Of a stretch of 64,000 nucleotides of DNA, positions 19,222-29,503 are shown piece by piece. Position 1 is the stretch's first letter, and the number at the start of each line of letters is the position of its first letter. The notes under the pieces are model-generated. The model was not told the origin of the DNA and ran no database searches. It was given only the letters and a program-made list of their open reading frames with translations. Source of the DNA: Lachnospiraceae bacterium (GTDB taxonomy: Bacteria; Bacillota; Clostridia; Lachnospirales; Lachnospiraceae); NCBI GenBank assembly GCA_910575075.1, contig CAJTCY010000007.1, positions 116,997 to 180,996 of the forward strand, in the 5' to 3' direction. The translations under genes were made by a program, and so were the position numbers.

Positions 19222-19256
19222 CTCTGTGTAACTCCTTACAGCCGAGTTATACAGAG
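19222..19256 (-). terminator. stem-loop after ychF
   Basis: CTCTGTGTAACTC (19222-19234) pairs with GAGTTATACAGAG (19244-19256) over 13 bases with one G-U pair, 2 bases past the ychF stop. The minus-strand sequence after it (GAACTCTTTAC) is only moderately T-rich, so this may be a weak terminator or a processing/attenuation hairpin upstream of the MATE gene. Confidence 0.5.
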
Positions 19257-19258
19257 AA

Positions 19259-20356
19259 TTATACGTTAAACCGGAAGAGAATCACATCTCCGTCTTTTAC
19301 AATGTATTCTTTTCCTTCCAGCCCTACCAAACCTTTTTCCTTGGCTGCCGCCAGAGAGCCGCAATCCAATAAATCCTGATAATTCACCACTTCGGCGCGG
19401 ATAAAGCCGCGTTCAAAATCTGAATGGATTTTTCCTGCCGCCTGAGGCGCTTTCGTTCCTTTTTTGATCGTCCAGGCGCGAGTCTCATCCTCTCCTGACG
19501 TCAGATAGCTGATAAGCCCCAGTAAACTGTAGCTTGCCTTAATCAGTTTTTCCAGCCCAGATTCCTTCAAGCCCAGTTCTTCCAAAAACATAGCTTTCTC
19601 TTCTTCGTCCAATTCTGCAATCTCCTGTTCAATCTGGGCACAGATCACAAACACCTCGCAGTGTTCTTCTGCCGCATTTTTGCGCACTTCCTGGACAAAT
19701 GCATTCTCCGCCCCGTCGTCTGCCAAATCCTCTTCAGCCACATTCGCTGCATAGATCACAGGTTTTGCCGTAAGCAGATTATATTCTTTAAACCAATTTT
19801 CCTCATCCTCGTCTTCCAGTTCAAACGTCTTGGCAAGCCTGCCGTCCTCCAGGTGCGCCTTTACCCGCTCCAGCAGCTTCAATTCTTTGGCCTGAGTCTT
19901 GTCCATTCTGGCTCCCTTGCTGGTCTTGGCAATCCTCCGTTCCAAAATCTCGATATCTGAAAAAATCAATTCCAGATTAATCGTCTCGATATCCCGAACC
20001 GGATTAATACTTCCATCCACATGGACAATATTACTGTCTTCAAAACAGCGCACGACATGGACAATAGCGTCCACCTCACGGATATTGGACAGAAACTGAT
20101 TGCCCAGCCCTTCTCCTTTGCTGGCTCCCTTCACCAGTCCGGCAATATCTACAAACTCAATCACTGCCGGCGTCACCTTCTTAGACTGGTACAAATCTCC
20201 CAGCTTCTTCAAACGTTCATCGGGCACTGTCACAATTCCCACATTGGGATCAATCGTACAGAATGGATAATTTGCAGACTCTGCCCCTGCCTTTGTCAGT
20301 GAATTAAATAACGTACTTTTTCCTACATTCGGTAAACCTACGATTCCTAGTTTCAT
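19259..20356 (-). CDS. ychF: redox-regulated ATPase YchF (Obg-like)
   Basis: A 365-residue protein of standard length. Walker A is GLPNVGKST (residues 7-15); the switch region [17 protein letters not shown] follows. The fourth nucleotide-specificity motif is NVAEED instead of NKxD, the hallmark that makes YchF bind ATP rather than GTP. A coiled-coil region (~130-200) and a C-terminal TGS domain ([20 protein letters not shown] onward) are in the expected order. Family role: ribosome-associated ATPase implicated in translation and oxidative-stress responses. Only a weak ribosome binding site (ACAGG) precedes the ATG, and a TATAAT sits 7 bases upstream, so leader length is unclear. Confidence 0.97.
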   Translation of the reverse strand: MKLGIVGLPNVGKSTLFNSLTKAGAESANYPFCTIDPNVGIVTVPDERLKKLGDLYQSKKVTPAVIEFVDIAGLVKGASKGEGLGNQFLSNIREVDAIVHVVRCFEDSNIVHVDGSINPVRDIETINLELIFSDIEILERRIAKTSKGARMDKTQAKELKLLERVKAHLEDGRLAKTFELEDEDEENWFKEYNLLTAKPVIYAANVAEEDLADDGAENAFVQEVRKNAAEEHCEVFVICAQIEQEIAELDEEEKAMFLEELGLKESGLEKLIKASYSLLGLISYLTSGEDETRAWTIKKGTKAPQAAGKIHSDFERGFIRAEVVNYQDLLDCGSLAAAKEKGLVGLEGKEYIVKDGDVILFRFNV

Positions 20357-20604
20357 AATTTATTATACCTGTCCGAAAATCCTTATATTTAAAGGTTTTT
20401 CGCCTTTCTCTGTATTTTTACTACACCAATTGGTACACCAATTTTAAATGCTTTTAAGCATTTTTTCAACACACTGCACTTTCTTTTTCTTTGTCCGCCA
20501 AATAGACGTAGAGGTTCCTAGCGGTCTCCAATCAGAGGTGTTATGTTCCTCTCATACCTCTCGTTGCAGGTTCTCCTTGCATGAAACCGAATATTATTTT
20601 CCTA
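20357..20604. other. non-coding spacer upstream of ychF, partly structured
   Basis: No supported gene. It contains a palindrome (ACCAATTGGT near 20424) and, around 20534-20568, an AGAGGTGT/ATACCTCT stem beside GGTCTCC and GGTTCTCC segments, a pattern compatible with a folded RNA. On the minus strand a short open tail ending KIGVPIGVVKIQRKAKNL and a stop is visible but has no start or partner, so it may be a gene remnant or chance. Confidence 0.3.
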
Positions 20605-20651
20605 AGAAAAAAGCCTTAATACAGTAACTTATATATTACCACATAAGGCTT
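20605..20651 (-). terminator. second terminator downstream of the giant Ig/LamG gene
   Basis: AAGCCTTA (20611-20618) pairs with TAAGGCTT (20644-20651); the loop contains GTAA/TTAC. On the minus strand the stem runs into TTTTTTCTT, a good Rho-independent signal. It is about 150 bases past the giant gene and backs up the hairpin at 20739-20760. Confidence 0.65.
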
Positions 20652-20738
20652 TATAAATCTATATTCCAATCTGACTTTCTATAAATTTTACAAATTTTTC
20701 CCCTTCCCCAATTCTATTTTACTTCTGACACAGAAACA

Positions 20739-20760
20739 CCGGAGAGAATCATCTCTCCGG
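20739..20760 (-). terminator. hairpin terminator of the giant Ig/LamG surface gene
   Basis: CCGGAGAGA (20739-20747) pairs perfectly with TCTCTCCGG (20752-20760) around a 4-base loop, 41 bases past the stop. On the minus strand TGTTTCTG follows, a modest T-run. Confidence 0.6.
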
Positions 20761-20801
20761 CATTTCACAAAATCATTTTGTTATCACTGCTGTTTCATTC
20801 A

Positions 20802-23800
20802 TTATCCTGCATTGGCTGAGGAGGCAAATTTATCATATAAACACTTTACTTGGTCTGCTGTCAATGCTTTATCGTTAAATAAACTAATTTCATCATAAGA
20901 ACCGACAAACGTGGGATCCCAGTTATATGGACCTATGCCAAGATACATTTTTGCATCGTTGATGCCGTTATAAACCTCTCCTAAGGTAGCATTTCCCGTA
21001 TCAATCTTTTGGTCATTCACATAAAAGCTCGGTTTTCCCGCTTCTACCACTAGCGTAAGCATTCTCCACCTTTCTAACTCCAATACGGAATCCATTACAA
21101 ACTCAAGCCTGCCTCCAACTTCTGTCCGAACCGCAAACTTGTTAGCATCTCCAAACGGACCATACCAGAACAGTTCCTTCCCCGTAGTGGACGGTGAATA
21201 AATCGTACATGCATATTTTGTCGCTGGCAGCTCTTTAGCCTTAACCCACATGGAAATTGTATAGTTTGCTTTTGAAATCGCACCGTCTTCTAACCGCAAT
21301 CCAATACTGTCACTGGAACCAATTTTAAATGCTTTGCCGCTCACTCCTGTCTCTTCATAAGACAAACCATTGACTGTCTTTCCGCCTAATCCTTCTTCAA
21401 CAGCACTGCCTCCGGTCATTTCATTCTTAAGCCTCTCTTCGCCTGCGCCGTCAAAGGTATAATATGCTGTCCTTGACGCATACATAGATTCCGGCTGGTC
21501 TGCCCTGTATACCTTAATAGGTATCTCTTTGGTAAATGTATCGTTCCCTTCTGTGTAGGTGACAGTTATGTTCTGGTCCGTTTCTGCCAGAGGCTCCCCT
21601 GCCTTGGAAAAAGTAACTTCTTTGGAAACGTCTTTCGTCTCACCATTCGTATACTTTGCCTGGATCACCATTCCTGAATTTTGAAAAACTTTTCCGTCAA
21701 ATACATCTCCAACCACAAATTCATGTTTTCCTGGTAAATTTACAATTGCAATCTCACTTACGGATGCATCTTTTACCTTCACATCTACCGATACTGTATA
21801 CGTCTTCGCATTGTCAGACATGACATACGGACCAGTAAGCGTCAGCTCTTTTGTTGCCTTATAAGCACCTGCACCTTTAAATTCCGGTGTCAGTACCCAA
21901 TTGCTGTCATTCTTAAATTGAGGTGCATTTCCATTTTTCATGGAAGCACTGATTGCCAGTTCACTCAATTTTTTCTTAACATCCGCTTCTGTGGCAGTAT
22001 TTCCAAAGGCCAGTTCATTCTCACTTACCGATATGCTGTCAATCGTCCATGGTACTGTTCCATGAAGATAATCCACCTCCGCTGCCGTCAATGAGCGGTT
22101 AAAGATACTGACTTCGTCATAGACGCCCTGGAAGTAATCTCCCCACCAGCTTCCTCCCAAGAAAAGCCTGGTAACTGCTTTTTCTACAGACGGTCCTTCT
22201 CCGACTTTGGTCCCGTTCACATAGAATTCCATTTTATTCCCACTGCTGCTCCACGTATACATGAACCATTTCCCTGCTGCTATCTGATTATCAAAACCTG
22301 TCACAGTATCCTTTGCGCCGCTTACCCCGTAAACCGTGCCCAGTTTCGCACCCCCTCTTGATCCATAAAGAGCAAGCCCGATATTGGCCGCTGTGTCTCC
22401 GCCAAAGAGCATGACAGTATAAGCATCTATTACTTCTTTGGGCTGTACCCACATATTGATGGTGAAATCCTTTTTGCCGGAAGGTATTGCCCCGCCAAGC
22501 TCCAGAATGGTCGGTGTGTTTGGCCTGTTCAGCCAAACACCATTTCCATTGATTCCCTTCTCATACTGCACCGCCGTATCGCTGGGAATCAGATTTCCAA
22601 CGTTATCAGGATTTTCTTTTTTCACTACCTTCGCCGGCTCGCTTGCAGTCTGAGCATTATCTAATGTGTCATCGAACGTATAATATGCCGTCCTTGCTGC
22701 ATAAATAGATTCTGGCTGAGCAGCAGTATATACGTTTATATCCACCTGGGCTGTCTTGGTTATGCCGCCTTCCTCATAGCTGACGGTAACTTTATTGTCC
22801 GCTGCCGTCAATGCCTTTTCAGCGTCTGCAATGGTAACCTTATCTGTCACATCCTGTTCTGAATTTCCCGAATTTCCCGTATACTTTGCTTTCACCACCA
22901 TTCCGGCCGGATCAAATGTTTCACCGACAAGATATGCACGCTTGTTCGGCTGTACCGCAATCTCCAGGCCATTGAGCGCTGCGTCTTTTACTGCCAGTGT
23001 GACTGACAAGGTGATCGTCCTTGCGCTCTCAGAACCATTGACCACATAACCTTCCGGAAGTGTCAGCGTCTTGGTCGCAGTATAAGAACCTGCCCCCTTT
23101 ATCTCTGGTACATTCCAAACGGCGTCATTCTTAAATTCGCACTTTTCTCCATGTTTCATGGAAACGCTGATATCAAGCTTACTCAACGCCTCTTTGATCT
23201 TACCTGTATTGCTCTTTACATCATCCAACAGGAACATCAATTCCTTCTGGCTGACAGATACCTCTGAAATAATGGAAGGAACAAGATTATACAGATATTC
23301 CACTTCTTTGTCCTGCAGCGTGCGGTTGTAAATGCTGACCTCGTCAAATATTCCATGGAATGCCGTCCACTTACCGCCTCCTAAGAATAACCGGGTCAAT
23401 CCCTCTTTTGCCACAACTCCGATTCCAGCCTCTTTGCCATCTACATACAATTTCATTTCATCTTGGGCATTCACCCAGGTAAGCATGGTCCAGCGGTTCT
23501 CAAAAAGCTGGTTCTCAAGAATTACTTCACCGCCAGTGCCAGTTTGAATGCTGATAGAATTAGAAACCTTTTTCGGATCTGCATAAAGAACAAGCTCTTT
23601 CTCTTTCGTTCCGCTATCAGCGCCCTTGCTATATAGGATCATTGCATATTCTTCCTTCAGGGATTTTGGCTGTACCCAAAAGTTAATGGTAAAGTCCTTG
23701 CCTGCCTCCATGGTCTGAGCCAGCTCTATCGCTGTCTTTGTACTGGTGCTGTTAAGCAAGATGCCTCTGTCTTTAATGCCTTCACAATACTCCGGCGTGC

Positions 23801-26800
23801 CGCTCCAGTCAGTCAATCCACCGTTTGCCACCATTTTTGCAGAATCTTTGCCTGCTACTCCGTTATTTAAATTATCCTCAAAGGAATACTGTGTCAGTCT
23901 GGCTTCATTCAAAGCCTCTTCAATGGTCTGAACTACAATTGTAATCTCTTTTTCCTGTTTGTCGGAACCTTCCGTATAAGTAACGGTTACCGTGTGTGTT
24001 CCTTTTGTCAATGGTTCATTCGCTTCAAATGGCTTTCCATTTTCTGATAATGTAACCAGCTTTGTCACATCTTTGTATGTGGGTTCTGCTCCCTCTTCCG
24101 TGTACACTGCTCTCACTGCCATACCGGTTTTATCAAAAACATCACCCTCAAGATAGTTAAGCTTGGTGGGAGGTGTCACTTCAAGCCCTGTCAGCTCTCC
24201 GCTCCTGATGCCCACCTTCACTGTCAGAACAACTTTCTTGGCACCGTCCGGCATAGCATATCCCTGGGGAAGCTGCAGCTCCTTAACTGCGGTATAGCCC
24301 TCTGCCTGCGTTCCCGTCAGAGTCCAGTTTTCATCACTGGTGAGACTGGGCGTTTCTCCATTTCTCATTACCGCACGGAGAGGCAGTCTTGCCAATTCTG
24401 CTTTCACAGCTGCTTCTGATGCGTTTTTCTTGGTAACTGTCAATTCCTCTTCATATTCTATCTTCTCAATATTCCATGGCACATGATGATAGAGCTCTGC
24501 CACTTCTTCCCCTGTCAGCGTGCAGTCATACATACTGAACTCATCGAACACGCCGTGGAAAGGATCCCACCATCCTCCTCCTAAGAATAATCTGGTGATT
24601 CCATTTTTTACACTTGAGGCGTCGCCAATTTTTTTGCCGTTGGCGTATACTTCCATCTTGTCTTTACTATTGGCACAGGTAAGCATAATCCACTGGTCTT
24701 TAAACAGTAAATTATTAAAGTTAGCATCCGGATCTGCTCCATTTTGTATGTTAATGGTATTCACTGCTGCCGTACTTGGATTTGCATAGAAAACAAGTTC
24801 CTTGCTCCACTGCACGTTTCCGCCTGACAAAATTATCGCCCATTGTTTATCTAATGATTTCGGCTGCACCCACATATTGATGGTAAAATCTTTTTTACTG
24901 GATGGTACACTGGCATTCAGTTCCAAAGCGGTCTCCTTGTCCGTACCGTTTAATAAAATACCATTCCCCTTGACGCCATCTGCATAAACCGGCTCAAGGT
25001 TTGCATTATCTGCAAGGCTTCTATTATCCACCAGCTTTGCTGTCTTGCCTTCTGTCTGTTTATCTGCTAATGTCTCGTCAAAGCTGTAATATACAGATGC
25101 ACCGTCTTTCAATTCAACAACAGAAATGCTGCAGTCCTGGTTTACCGTAATCTCACCGGATGCCTCTGTCTCGTCCGCCTCCGTATAACTGATTTTTACA
25201 AAAGTATCTGTCAGCTCTAATGGCTTCGTCTCATCCGCAATGACAACGTTCTCTGTTACATTCTCTCTTGTTCCATTTGCATAAACTGCCTCCACAACCA
25301 TACCAGTTTTGTCAAACGTATGTCCCTGGATATATCTCGTTCTATCTGGCTGTGTAGAAATGTCAATACTAACCAGTTTCTTCTGATCACTCTTCTCAGC
25401 TACCTTGACCTTGACCGTTATGATATCTACGTTCTCCGTCTCTTCTGCAAATTTATAGCCCAGCGGAGCTGTGATCTTAGCGGTTGCCGTATACTCTCCT
25501 GCCGCTTCCGGATTATACTCCGCAATCGTCCAAAGTTCTGCTTTATTGGCAACAACCGGAGCGGCGCCGCTGGAAACTGCTGCCGTAATCTTTAATTTTG
25601 CCAGCTCTCCCTGCACATACCCGGCAGTAGAATTGTATGGCACAGAAATCTCCGTTTTATCAGCTGACAGACCCGTAATGATACCAGGCTGTTTTACTGT
25701 AATCTGGACAGTGACTTTGGATTTTCCTTCTGCATACTCAAAACCTGCGTCTGCCCTGGGCAGTGTGGCAGTTGCCGTATAGCCAGTTTCTGTCTCTGTT
25801 AAAGACCACAGTGAGCCTCCATTTTTAATAGAATATTGGCTGCCATGCTCTGTGGTAACCTCAAAAATCAATGCCGCCAGTTTTTCCTTAATCTGTGCTT
25901 CTGTGGTTCCATAAAGCACTTCTATTTGATTCTCTGAAGGCGTTACCTGAGTGATCATCTCAGGATTTTTAACCGTTATTTTGACTGCTGCCTGTTTCCA
26001 TATGGATACTTTGCCGTTCTCTAAAGTGAACGCATAGCCAACAGGCGCCTCCACCTTAGCCTTAGCAGTAATTTCTCCTTTGGCTGTTACTGTATAATTT
26101 TCCAGTGTCCAGATATCCGCTGTATTCTCAAATGAGAATTGTTTGCTGCCGTCGGTACCTGACAGGGTAACTTTTTCTGCCAGCACACGTTTTACATCTG
26201 CCAGGCTGGTTCCATACTCAATTTCAATGTCTGCCTCTGTACTGGCAGTTACTTCTGTAATCTTAGATAATTTATCTGCATACTGTTCCAGATAATATCC
26301 TTCCACATCCTCCGGCGTAAATACCTCGTTCGTAAAGACAAGTTCATCCACCATGCCGGAAAAATATCCATCCCATTCCCATCCGGTTACACCCAGATAA
26401 GTCTTCATATCCGGTCCTTTTTCATTCTGAACATTTCCAGAACCAGCTTTTCTGCCGTTGATATATAAGGTACCCAGAGCCTTCTTGGAACCTTCTGCCG
26501 GAGGTGTGCCTTCTGCTGTCATGGTTCCATCCACTACCAGTGCAATATGAGACCATTCCGCGTTCTCTCCGATCGGAATGCTGCCTTCAGCCGCAGTGTA
26601 CAAATCTAAGCCCGAAGTTCCTCTGGACCAGAATTTAAGTCCTCCTTCGGCATTCCTTCCTGCCAGTGCACACCAGTTTTGCGTATTTGTGCCAAGTCCA
26701 AATCCATTGGCAGTAGAAATAAGCAGCGCTACATTTTCCTTAAATTTGGCATCTGGTTTTACCCACATAGAAATACTGTAACTCTGGGACTCTGTACCCG

Positions 26801-28994
26801 CAATCTTATCAAGACGGATTCCATACGTACCATCCATCTTCAATGCATTTCCGCTGAGCCCTTCTGCAAAGTCCAGGTTCACTTCCGCCATATCAGCCTC
26901 CACTGGCAGATTTTCTCCTGTACCATTATGTTTTACAATTGTTCCCACCGTGTCTTTATCTTCAAACGTATAACGTTCCCGGTATGGTTTTACCGTAAAA
27001 CCTGTAACTTTACAGGATTTCCTGCGGGTTCCATACGTATAGTATACCGTTGCTGAGGTAGTCTCCAGTGTAAACGCAGAGGGACTCACTTCACATTTTG
27101 AAATACTCACCGCTTTTGATGTGCCGTCTTCAAAATGCGCGGTAACTGCAATGTCTTCCTCTCTGAAAACAGTTCCTTCAATCTCCGGCTCGGTATTCTT
27201 TAATTCACAGGTAATGCCGGTGAGTTTAATTTTTGCAGCCACCACAATATCAATAGCTGTCTTTTTGGTAATTCCATTTTCCGTATAGGCAATCTCAATC
27301 ACCTGGTCTGCAGGGTCCAGAGGACCTTCACTGCAGGTATAGCCTGTTATGATTTTCGTATCGCCGTTCGCATATGTGGCTGTCACCACCATGCCCGTCT
27401 TATCAAAAACATCTCCCTCATCATATGTAGTCTTAGAAGGCATTGTTGTAACTTCAATCTTCTTAAGGACAAGTTTCCGTACCGTGATACTGATCTTCTG
27501 TGACAGGCTCACATCTCCGTCTTTATACGTAACTGTCACTTCTCTGTCGCTGACGGTCAACGGTCTGTCCGGCTCAATGCTGCAGACGTCCCCGCCTATT
27601 CCCATCTCTGTGCCGTCTGCGTAAACAGCCGTAATCCTCATACCGTCGGAATCAAATGTTTCTCCTTCCCAATACTCTGTCTTATTGGGCTGCTTTGTGA
27701 TTTCGATGCTCTTTAAAGCTACCTTCGGTCTCTCTGCCACCGTAATAGGCAGCACTGCTGTCTTCGGTCTTCCAAACTCCTGATAAGTCACCGTCACTTC
27801 TTTGTCATCAAGAGTCAATGCCCGGTCCGGCTCAAAACTGCAAGCATCTTCTTCCACAGTCTTTCTGCTGCCATCTGAATAAACAGCCGTCACTTCCATT
27901 CCTGACGGATCGAACCGCTCTCCTTCGCGATAATCTGTTTTATCAGGCTGTTTTGTAATTTCAATGCTGCTAAGAGATACTGCCGGCTCTTCCGTAACCA
28001 TAATCTCTACGGAAGCTGTCTTGGTAATGCCGCCCTCCTCATAAGAAATAACCACTTCTTTATCCTGAAGTGTAAGCGGTGTATCCGTACTGGGAGTAAT
28101 CGTATAGGCTGCCGTATCCAATACCTTTTCTTTCTTGTCAGAATAAACAGCTGTCACTTCCATTCCCGACGGATTAAATGTTTCTCCTACCCAGTAACCA
28201 GTCTGACCAGGCTGCTTTGTAACTTCAATTTTTTCAAGAGTCACTGCTGTTACAGGAGGTTTGGGATCATCCGGACCTTCCGGTGGTTTCGGATTATCCG
28301 GATCTTCCGGCGGATTCGGCGTATCCGGGTTTTCTGGTGGATTCGGCGTATCTGGGGTTTGAGCCGCCGCTTTCACCGTTACCTTGCAGCTTGCTTTTTT
28401 CTTACTTCCATCCGCTGCCGTTGCTGTAATCACAGCTGTTCCTGCCCCCACTCCTTTTACCACGCCTTTGGAAGTCACCGTGACAACATTTTTATTGGAA
28501 GTAGTCCACTTCATGGTCTTTTTCGAAGCACTGGCAGGTGACACTGCCGCTTTTAATGTAACAGACTGTCCCACTGTCAGAGTGCGTGTTGAAGCGCTTA
28601 GTTTCACCTTACTTACAGGCGTCACAACTTTTACCTTAAGGACAGCTTTTTTTCTGCTTCCATCTTTCGCAGTTATGGTAATCTTGGCATTCCCGTTCTT
28701 AATTGCCTTGATTTTACCTTTACTGGTCACTCTCGCAATCTTCCGGTTGCTTGTTTTGTACTTCACCTTTTTATTGTTTGCATTTTTGGGCGTAACCTTT
28801 ATTTTCAGTTGAAGCGATTTGCCTTTCTTGATGGTTACGCTTTTCTTTTTTGGCTTTGTAATCTGAATCTTTTTTACCTTTACTGTTTTTGCCGCTTCCG
28901 CTGTCTGTGATGGAATACTGACAGAAGTAAGCGCCAAAGCCAGCGCCAAAGCCAGCGAAAACAGCCGTTTGCCTTTGGTTTTCATCTTTTTCAT
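20802..28994 (-). CDS. giant repetitive surface protein with Ig-like and LamG-like modules
   Basis: A 2730-residue secreted protein. The ATG at 28994 (MKKMKTKGKRLF) has AGAAGG about 10 bases upstream; several in-frame ATGs lie within 20 bases. Order: signal peptide ending SQTAEAA (~35); two Big_2-type Ig-like domains (~40-210, KVKVVTPVSKVKLSAS); a Pro/Asn/Asp linker; about five Big_3-type Ig-like units (~245-680, pattern EVTKQPxxTxYxxGExF); a LamG-like concanavalin-fold domain (~700-930); three ~90-residue beta units (ITxVxxxxxxIxVxYGT); then four cassettes of LamG, ~90-residue unit and Big_3 unit, the last ending in a fifth LamG domain. LamG hallmarks are FTINMWVQP and RLFLGGGWWDPFHGVFDE. 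No catalytic domain, LPXTG or SLH motif was seen. LamG folds commonly bind glycans, so adhesion or glycan binding is likely but inferred. It has its own terminators. Confidence 0.88.
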   Translation of the reverse strand: MKKMKTKGKRLFSLALALALALTSVSIPSQTAEAAKTVKVKKIQITKPKKKSVTIKKGKSLQLKIKVTPKNANNKKVKYKTSNRKIARVTSKGKIKAIKNGNAKITITAKDGSRKKAVLKVKVVTPVSKVKLSASTRTLTVGQSVTLKAAVSPASASKKTMKWTTSNKNVVTVTSKGVVKGVGAGTAVITATAADGSKKKASCKVTVKAAAQTPDTPNPPENPDTPNPPEDPDNPKPPEGPDDPKPPVTAVTLEKIEVTKQPGQTGYWVGETFNPSGMEVTAVYSDKKEKVLDTAAYTITPSTDTPLTLQDKEVVISYEEGGITKTASVEIMVTEEPAVSLSSIEITKQPDKTDYREGERFDPSGMEVTAVYSDGSRKTVEEDACSFEPDRALTLDDKEVTVTYQEFGRPKTAVLPITVAERPKVALKSIEITKQPNKTEYWEGETFDSDGMRITAVYADGTEMGIGGDVCSIEPDRPLTVSDREVTVTYKDGDVSLSQKISITVRKLVLKKIEVTTMPSKTTYDEGDVFDKTGMVVTATYANGDTKIITGYTCSEGPLDPADQVIEIAYTENGITKKTAIDIVVAAKIKLTGITCELKNTEPEIEGTVFREEDIAVTAHFEDGTSKAVSISKCEVSPSAFTLETTSATVYYTYGTRRKSCKVTGFTVKPYRERYTFEDKDTVGTIVKHNGTGENLPVEADMAEVNLDFAEGLSGNALKMDGTYGIRLDKIAGTESQSYSISMWVKPDAKFKENVALLISTANGFGLGTNTQNWCALAGRNAEGGLKFWSRGTSGLDLYTAAEGSIPIGENAEWSHIALVVDGTMTAEGTPPAEGSKKALGTLYINGRKAGSGNVQNEKGPDMKTYLGVTGWEWDGYFSGMVDELVFTNEVFTPEDVEGYYLEQYADKLSKITEVTASTEADIEIEYGTSLADVKRVLAEKVTLSGTDGSKQFSFENTADIWTLENYTVTAKGEITAKAKVEAPVGYAFTLENGKVSIWKQAAVKITVKNPEMITQVTPSENQIEVLYGTTEAQIKEKLAALIFEVTTEHGSQYSIKNGGSLWSLTETETGYTATATLPRADAGFEYAEGKSKVTVQITVKQPGIITGLSADKTEISVPYNSTAGYVQGELAKLKITAAVSSGAAPVVANKAELWTIAEYNPEAAGEYTATAKITAPLGYKFAEETENVDIITVKVKVAEKSDQKKLVSIDISTQPDRTRYIQGHTFDKTGMVVEAVYANGTRENVTENVVIADETKPLELTDTFVKISYTEADETEASGEITVNQDCSISVVELKDGASVYYSFDETLADKQTEGKTAKLVDNRSLADNANLEPVYADGVKGNGILLNGTDKETALELNASVPSSKKDFTINMWVQPKSLDKQWAIILSGGNVQWSKELVFYANPSTAAVNTINIQNGADPDANFNNLLFKDQWIMLTCANSKDKMEVYANGKKIGDASSVKNGITRLFLGGGWWDPFHGVFDEFSMYDCTLTGEEVAELYHHVPWNIEKIEYEEELTVTKKNASEAAVKAELARLPLRAVMRNGETPSLTSDENWTLTGTQAEGYTAVKELQLPQGYAMPDGAKKVVLTVKVGIRSGELTGLEVTPPTKLNYLEGDVFDKTGMAVRAVYTEEGAEPTYKDVTKLVTLSENGKPFEANEPLTKGTHTVTVTYTEGSDKQEKEITIVVQTIEEALNEARLTQYSFEDNLNNGVAGKDSAKMVANGGLTDWSGTPEYCEGIKDRGILLNSTSTKTAIELAQTMEAGKDFTINFWVQPKSLKEEYAMILYSKGADSGTKEKELVLYADPKKVSNSISIQTGTGGEVILENQLFENRWTMLTWVNAQDEMKLYVDGKEAGIGVVAKEGLTRLFLGGGKWTAFHGIFDEVSIYNRTLQDKEVEYLYNLVPSIISEVSVSQKELMFLLDDVKSNTGKIKEALSKLDISVSMKHGEKCEFKNDAVWNVPEIKGAGSYTATKTLTLPEGYVVNGSESARTITLSVTLAVKDAALNGLEIAVQPNKRAYLVGETFDPAGMVVKAKYTGNSGNSEQDVTDKVTIADAEKALTAADNKVTVSYEEGGITKTAQVDINVYTAAQPESIYAARTAYYTFDDTLDNAQTASEPAKVVKKENPDNVGNLIPSDTAVQYEKGINGNGVWLNRPNTPTILELGGAIPSGKKDFTINMWVQPKEVIDAYTVMLFGGDTAANIGLALYGSRGGAKLGTVYGVSGAKDTVTGFDNQIAAGKWFMYTWSSSGNKMEFYVNGTKVGEGPSVEKAVTRLFLGGSWWGDYFQGVYDEVSIFNRSLTAAEVDYLHGTVPWTIDSISVSENELAFGNTATEADVKKKLSELAISASMKNGNAPQFKNDSNWVLTPEFKGAGAYKATKELTLTGPYVMSDNAKTYTVSVDVKVKDASVSEIAIVNLPGKHEFVVGDVFDGKVFQNSGMVIQAKYTNGETKDVSKEVTFSKAGEPLAETDQNITVTYTEGNDTFTKEIPIKVYRADQPESMYASRTAYYTFDGAGEERLKNEMTGGSAVEEGLGGKTVNGLSYEETGVSGKAFKIGSSDSIGLRLEDGAISKANYTISMWVKAKELPATKYACTIYSPSTTGKELFWYGPFGDANKFAVRTEVGGRLEFVMDSVLELERWRMLTLVVEAGKPSFYVNDQKIDTGNATLGEVYNGINDAKMYLGIGPYNWDPTFVGSYDEISLFNDKALTADQVKCLYDKFASSANAG
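20900..25375 (-). repeat. about 400-residue repeated cassettes inside the giant surface protein
   Basis: Equivalent Big_3 starts fall at about 25370, 24195, 22975 and 21755, a spacing of about 1175-1220 bases. Each interval encodes a Big_3 unit, a LamG-like domain (KDFTINMWVQPK…) and a ~90-residue beta unit. The copies are recognisably homologous at protein level but diverged, so this is an old internal amplification. Confidence 0.7.
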
Positions 28995-29284
28995 CCCTTT
29001 CATCCCTTCTTTTTGGCCAGTCTCATGCAAAATGTCGAAAACACAAACTTAACCTTTCGTATTAATATTATACAATTATCATAGAAAAATTTGTTATCAT
29101 TTTCGATTAAAAATTTGGCATTTTCGAGCATTTTAATTATTTCCTTCCATATTGCTTCACACTATTGCACAAAACTGAACCTGTAAAAAAGTTTATAGTC
29201 TCAACAAACTGCCAAAACTTCACACCTTTTGTTTCACGAAATTCAGTCTTGCATTTTTTTTCAGATTTGCTATAATAAAAACAT
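28995..29284. other. divergent promoter region of giant surface gene and tRNA-Gly
   Basis: AT-rich and non-coding. On the minus strand a perfect TATAAT (29067-29072) sits about 70 bases before the giant gene start; no good -35 is present at 17 bp. The tRNA promoter occupies the right edge on the plus strand. Confidence 0.45.
29249..29276 (+). promoter_or_regulatory. promoter of tRNA-Gly
   Basis: TTGCAT (29249-29254) and TATAAT (29271-29276) are spaced by 16 bases, and the tRNA begins 9 bases after the -10. This is a near-consensus sigma-A promoter. Confidence 0.75.
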
Positions 29285-29355
29285 GCAGATATGGTTCATC
29301 GGTAGAACACCAGCTTCCCAAGCTGGAAAGGCGGGTTCGACTCCCGTTATCTGCT
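29285..29355 (+). tRNA. tRNA-Gly(CCC)
   Basis: A complete cloverleaf of 71 bases: acceptor stem GCAGATA/TATCTGC with discriminator T, D arm GGTTCATCGGTAGAACA, anticodon stem CCAGC/GCTGG with loop TTCCCAA (anticodon CCC, reads GGG), and a T arm with GGTTCGACTCC. CCA is not encoded. A strong promoter and terminator flank it, so it is a single-gene unit. Confidence 0.95.
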
Positions 29356-29360
29356 CGAAA

Positions 29361-29403
29361 AAAAGCTATAAAGCATTACATACGGATGCTTTATAGCTTT
29401 TTT
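29361..29403 (+). terminator. terminator of tRNA-Gly
   Basis: AAAAGCTATAAAGCAT (29361-29376) pairs perfectly with ATGCTTTATAGCTTTT (29386-29401) and a T-run follows. It is an intrinsic terminator immediately after the tRNA and is potentially bidirectional. Confidence 0.9.
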
Positions 29404-29503
29404 GGTATTGTTTTTACGAATAGATTCCGTGCCCAAAAGGGGTTGCCGCACTCGTACAGCAGATAAATAGCAACGTTAACGTGTCAGAAACTATTTTTCA
29501 CTG

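Noticed and set aside
20422..20475. Minus-strand coding tail ending KIGVPIGVVKIQRKAKNL
   Set aside because: No start codon, ribosome binding site or recognisable domain; an in-frame stop lies shortly upstream. Kept only as a note in the spacer entry.
29285..29355. tRNA-Gly as a phage or genomic-island attachment site
   Set aside because: No integrase gene and no repeated 3' tRNA fragment were found in the window.
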